Below, one piece after another: positions 26,687-26,795 of a stretch of 26,795 nucleotides of DNA. Origin of the DNA: a virus; the IMG/VR virus record IMGVR_UViG_3300030329_000676, positions 711 through 27,505 of that record. One strand, given 5' to 3'. The notes below the pieces were generated by a model. It saw nothing but the letters and a program-made list of their open reading frames with translations, did no database searches and was not told the DNA's origin. The position numbers and the translations under genes are program-made. Numbering within the stretch: the stretch's first letter is position 1; every line of letters starts with the position of its first letter.

Positions 26687-26795
26687 ATGAATACAACACG
26701 AAATGAAACACGTAGTGACAGTTTGAGAGAACAGAATACAAGAGAAGAAGAATGGACCTTTGAGGAACCCGATGCCCTCTCCATACCAGATGTGG
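26687..26795 (+). CDS. N-terminus of next head-region gene (partial)
   Basis: The first 36 codons of a gene, MNTTRNETRSDSLREQNTRE then EEWTFEEPDALSIPDV, open to the window edge. GGGAG precedes the ATG. The acidic segment ending in IPDV recalls short proteins before the major capsid gene in related phages, but the family cannot be told from so little. Confidence 0.7.
   Translation, partial: MNTTRNETRSDSLREQNTREEEWTFEEPDALSIPDV

Overview
The window is part of the genome of a tailed, podovirus-type bacteriophage and holds no identifiable bacterial gene. It is AT-rich, genes are packed with 1-35 bp overlaps, and no tRNA, integrase or repressor is recognisable. A GcrA-like regulator, a gene family known almost only from Alphaproteobacteria, points to an alphaproteobacterial host. 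The replication genes and the large P22-type portal fit marine lytic podoviruses (possibly the HMO-2011-like group). The host and group are inference, not something read directly from the sequence.

Left arm, minus strand (1-17858). Read in the direction of transcription (right to left), it starts with two single-gene units at 17.2-17.9 kb and 16.7-17.0 kb. Each has its own promoter and a strong intrinsic terminator. A dense run of small genes follows (8.2-16.6 kb), many only 26-90 codons long and found here by hand reading. Among them are a ParB-fold protein, a cysteine-rich phage family protein, a GcrA-like regulator, a DnaJ-type zinc-finger miniprotein, a DUF932 protein, an orphan DNA methyltransferase and two single-span membrane micropeptides. 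The replication block comes next: primase-helicase, PD-(D/E)XK nuclease, family A DNA polymerase, single-stranded DNA-binding protein (SSB), RecB/Cas4-like exonuclease, GIY-YIG nuclease, a DUF3310 protein and a class I ribonucleotide reductase large subunit that runs off the left edge. SSB sits in its own promoter-terminator cassette.

Control region (17859-18528). About 670 bp separate the divergent arms. It contains a leftward promoter with a long, highly structured leader, a hairpin that is an inverted copy of another one 1 kb away, three copies of a 10-mer, a 15-bp-phased iteron array, a long AT-rich tract and a rightward promoter. It is the best candidate for an early/late switch and possibly an origin.

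Right arm, plus strand (18529-26795). This is the head morphogenesis module: large terminase subunit, holin-like membrane protein, a 615-residue Gly/Pro-rich protein, portal, two small proteins, a GroES-like co-chaperonin, a scaffold-like protein and the start of a further gene. Three rightward promoters share one extended consensus, a TTGCA-type -35 and TATAATAGTA around the -10. Two of them begin directly at the stop codon of the preceding gene.

Together the leftward genes take over the host cell, make nucleotides and copy DNA, and the rightward genes build the capsid and package DNA. The most novel points are the shared late-promoter motif with a predicted leaderless terminase mRNA, the gene insertion flanked by a 21-bp RBS-start repeat at 6.4-6.7 kb, the structured control region, and the GcrA-like regulator in the same gene run as an orphan methyltransferase.
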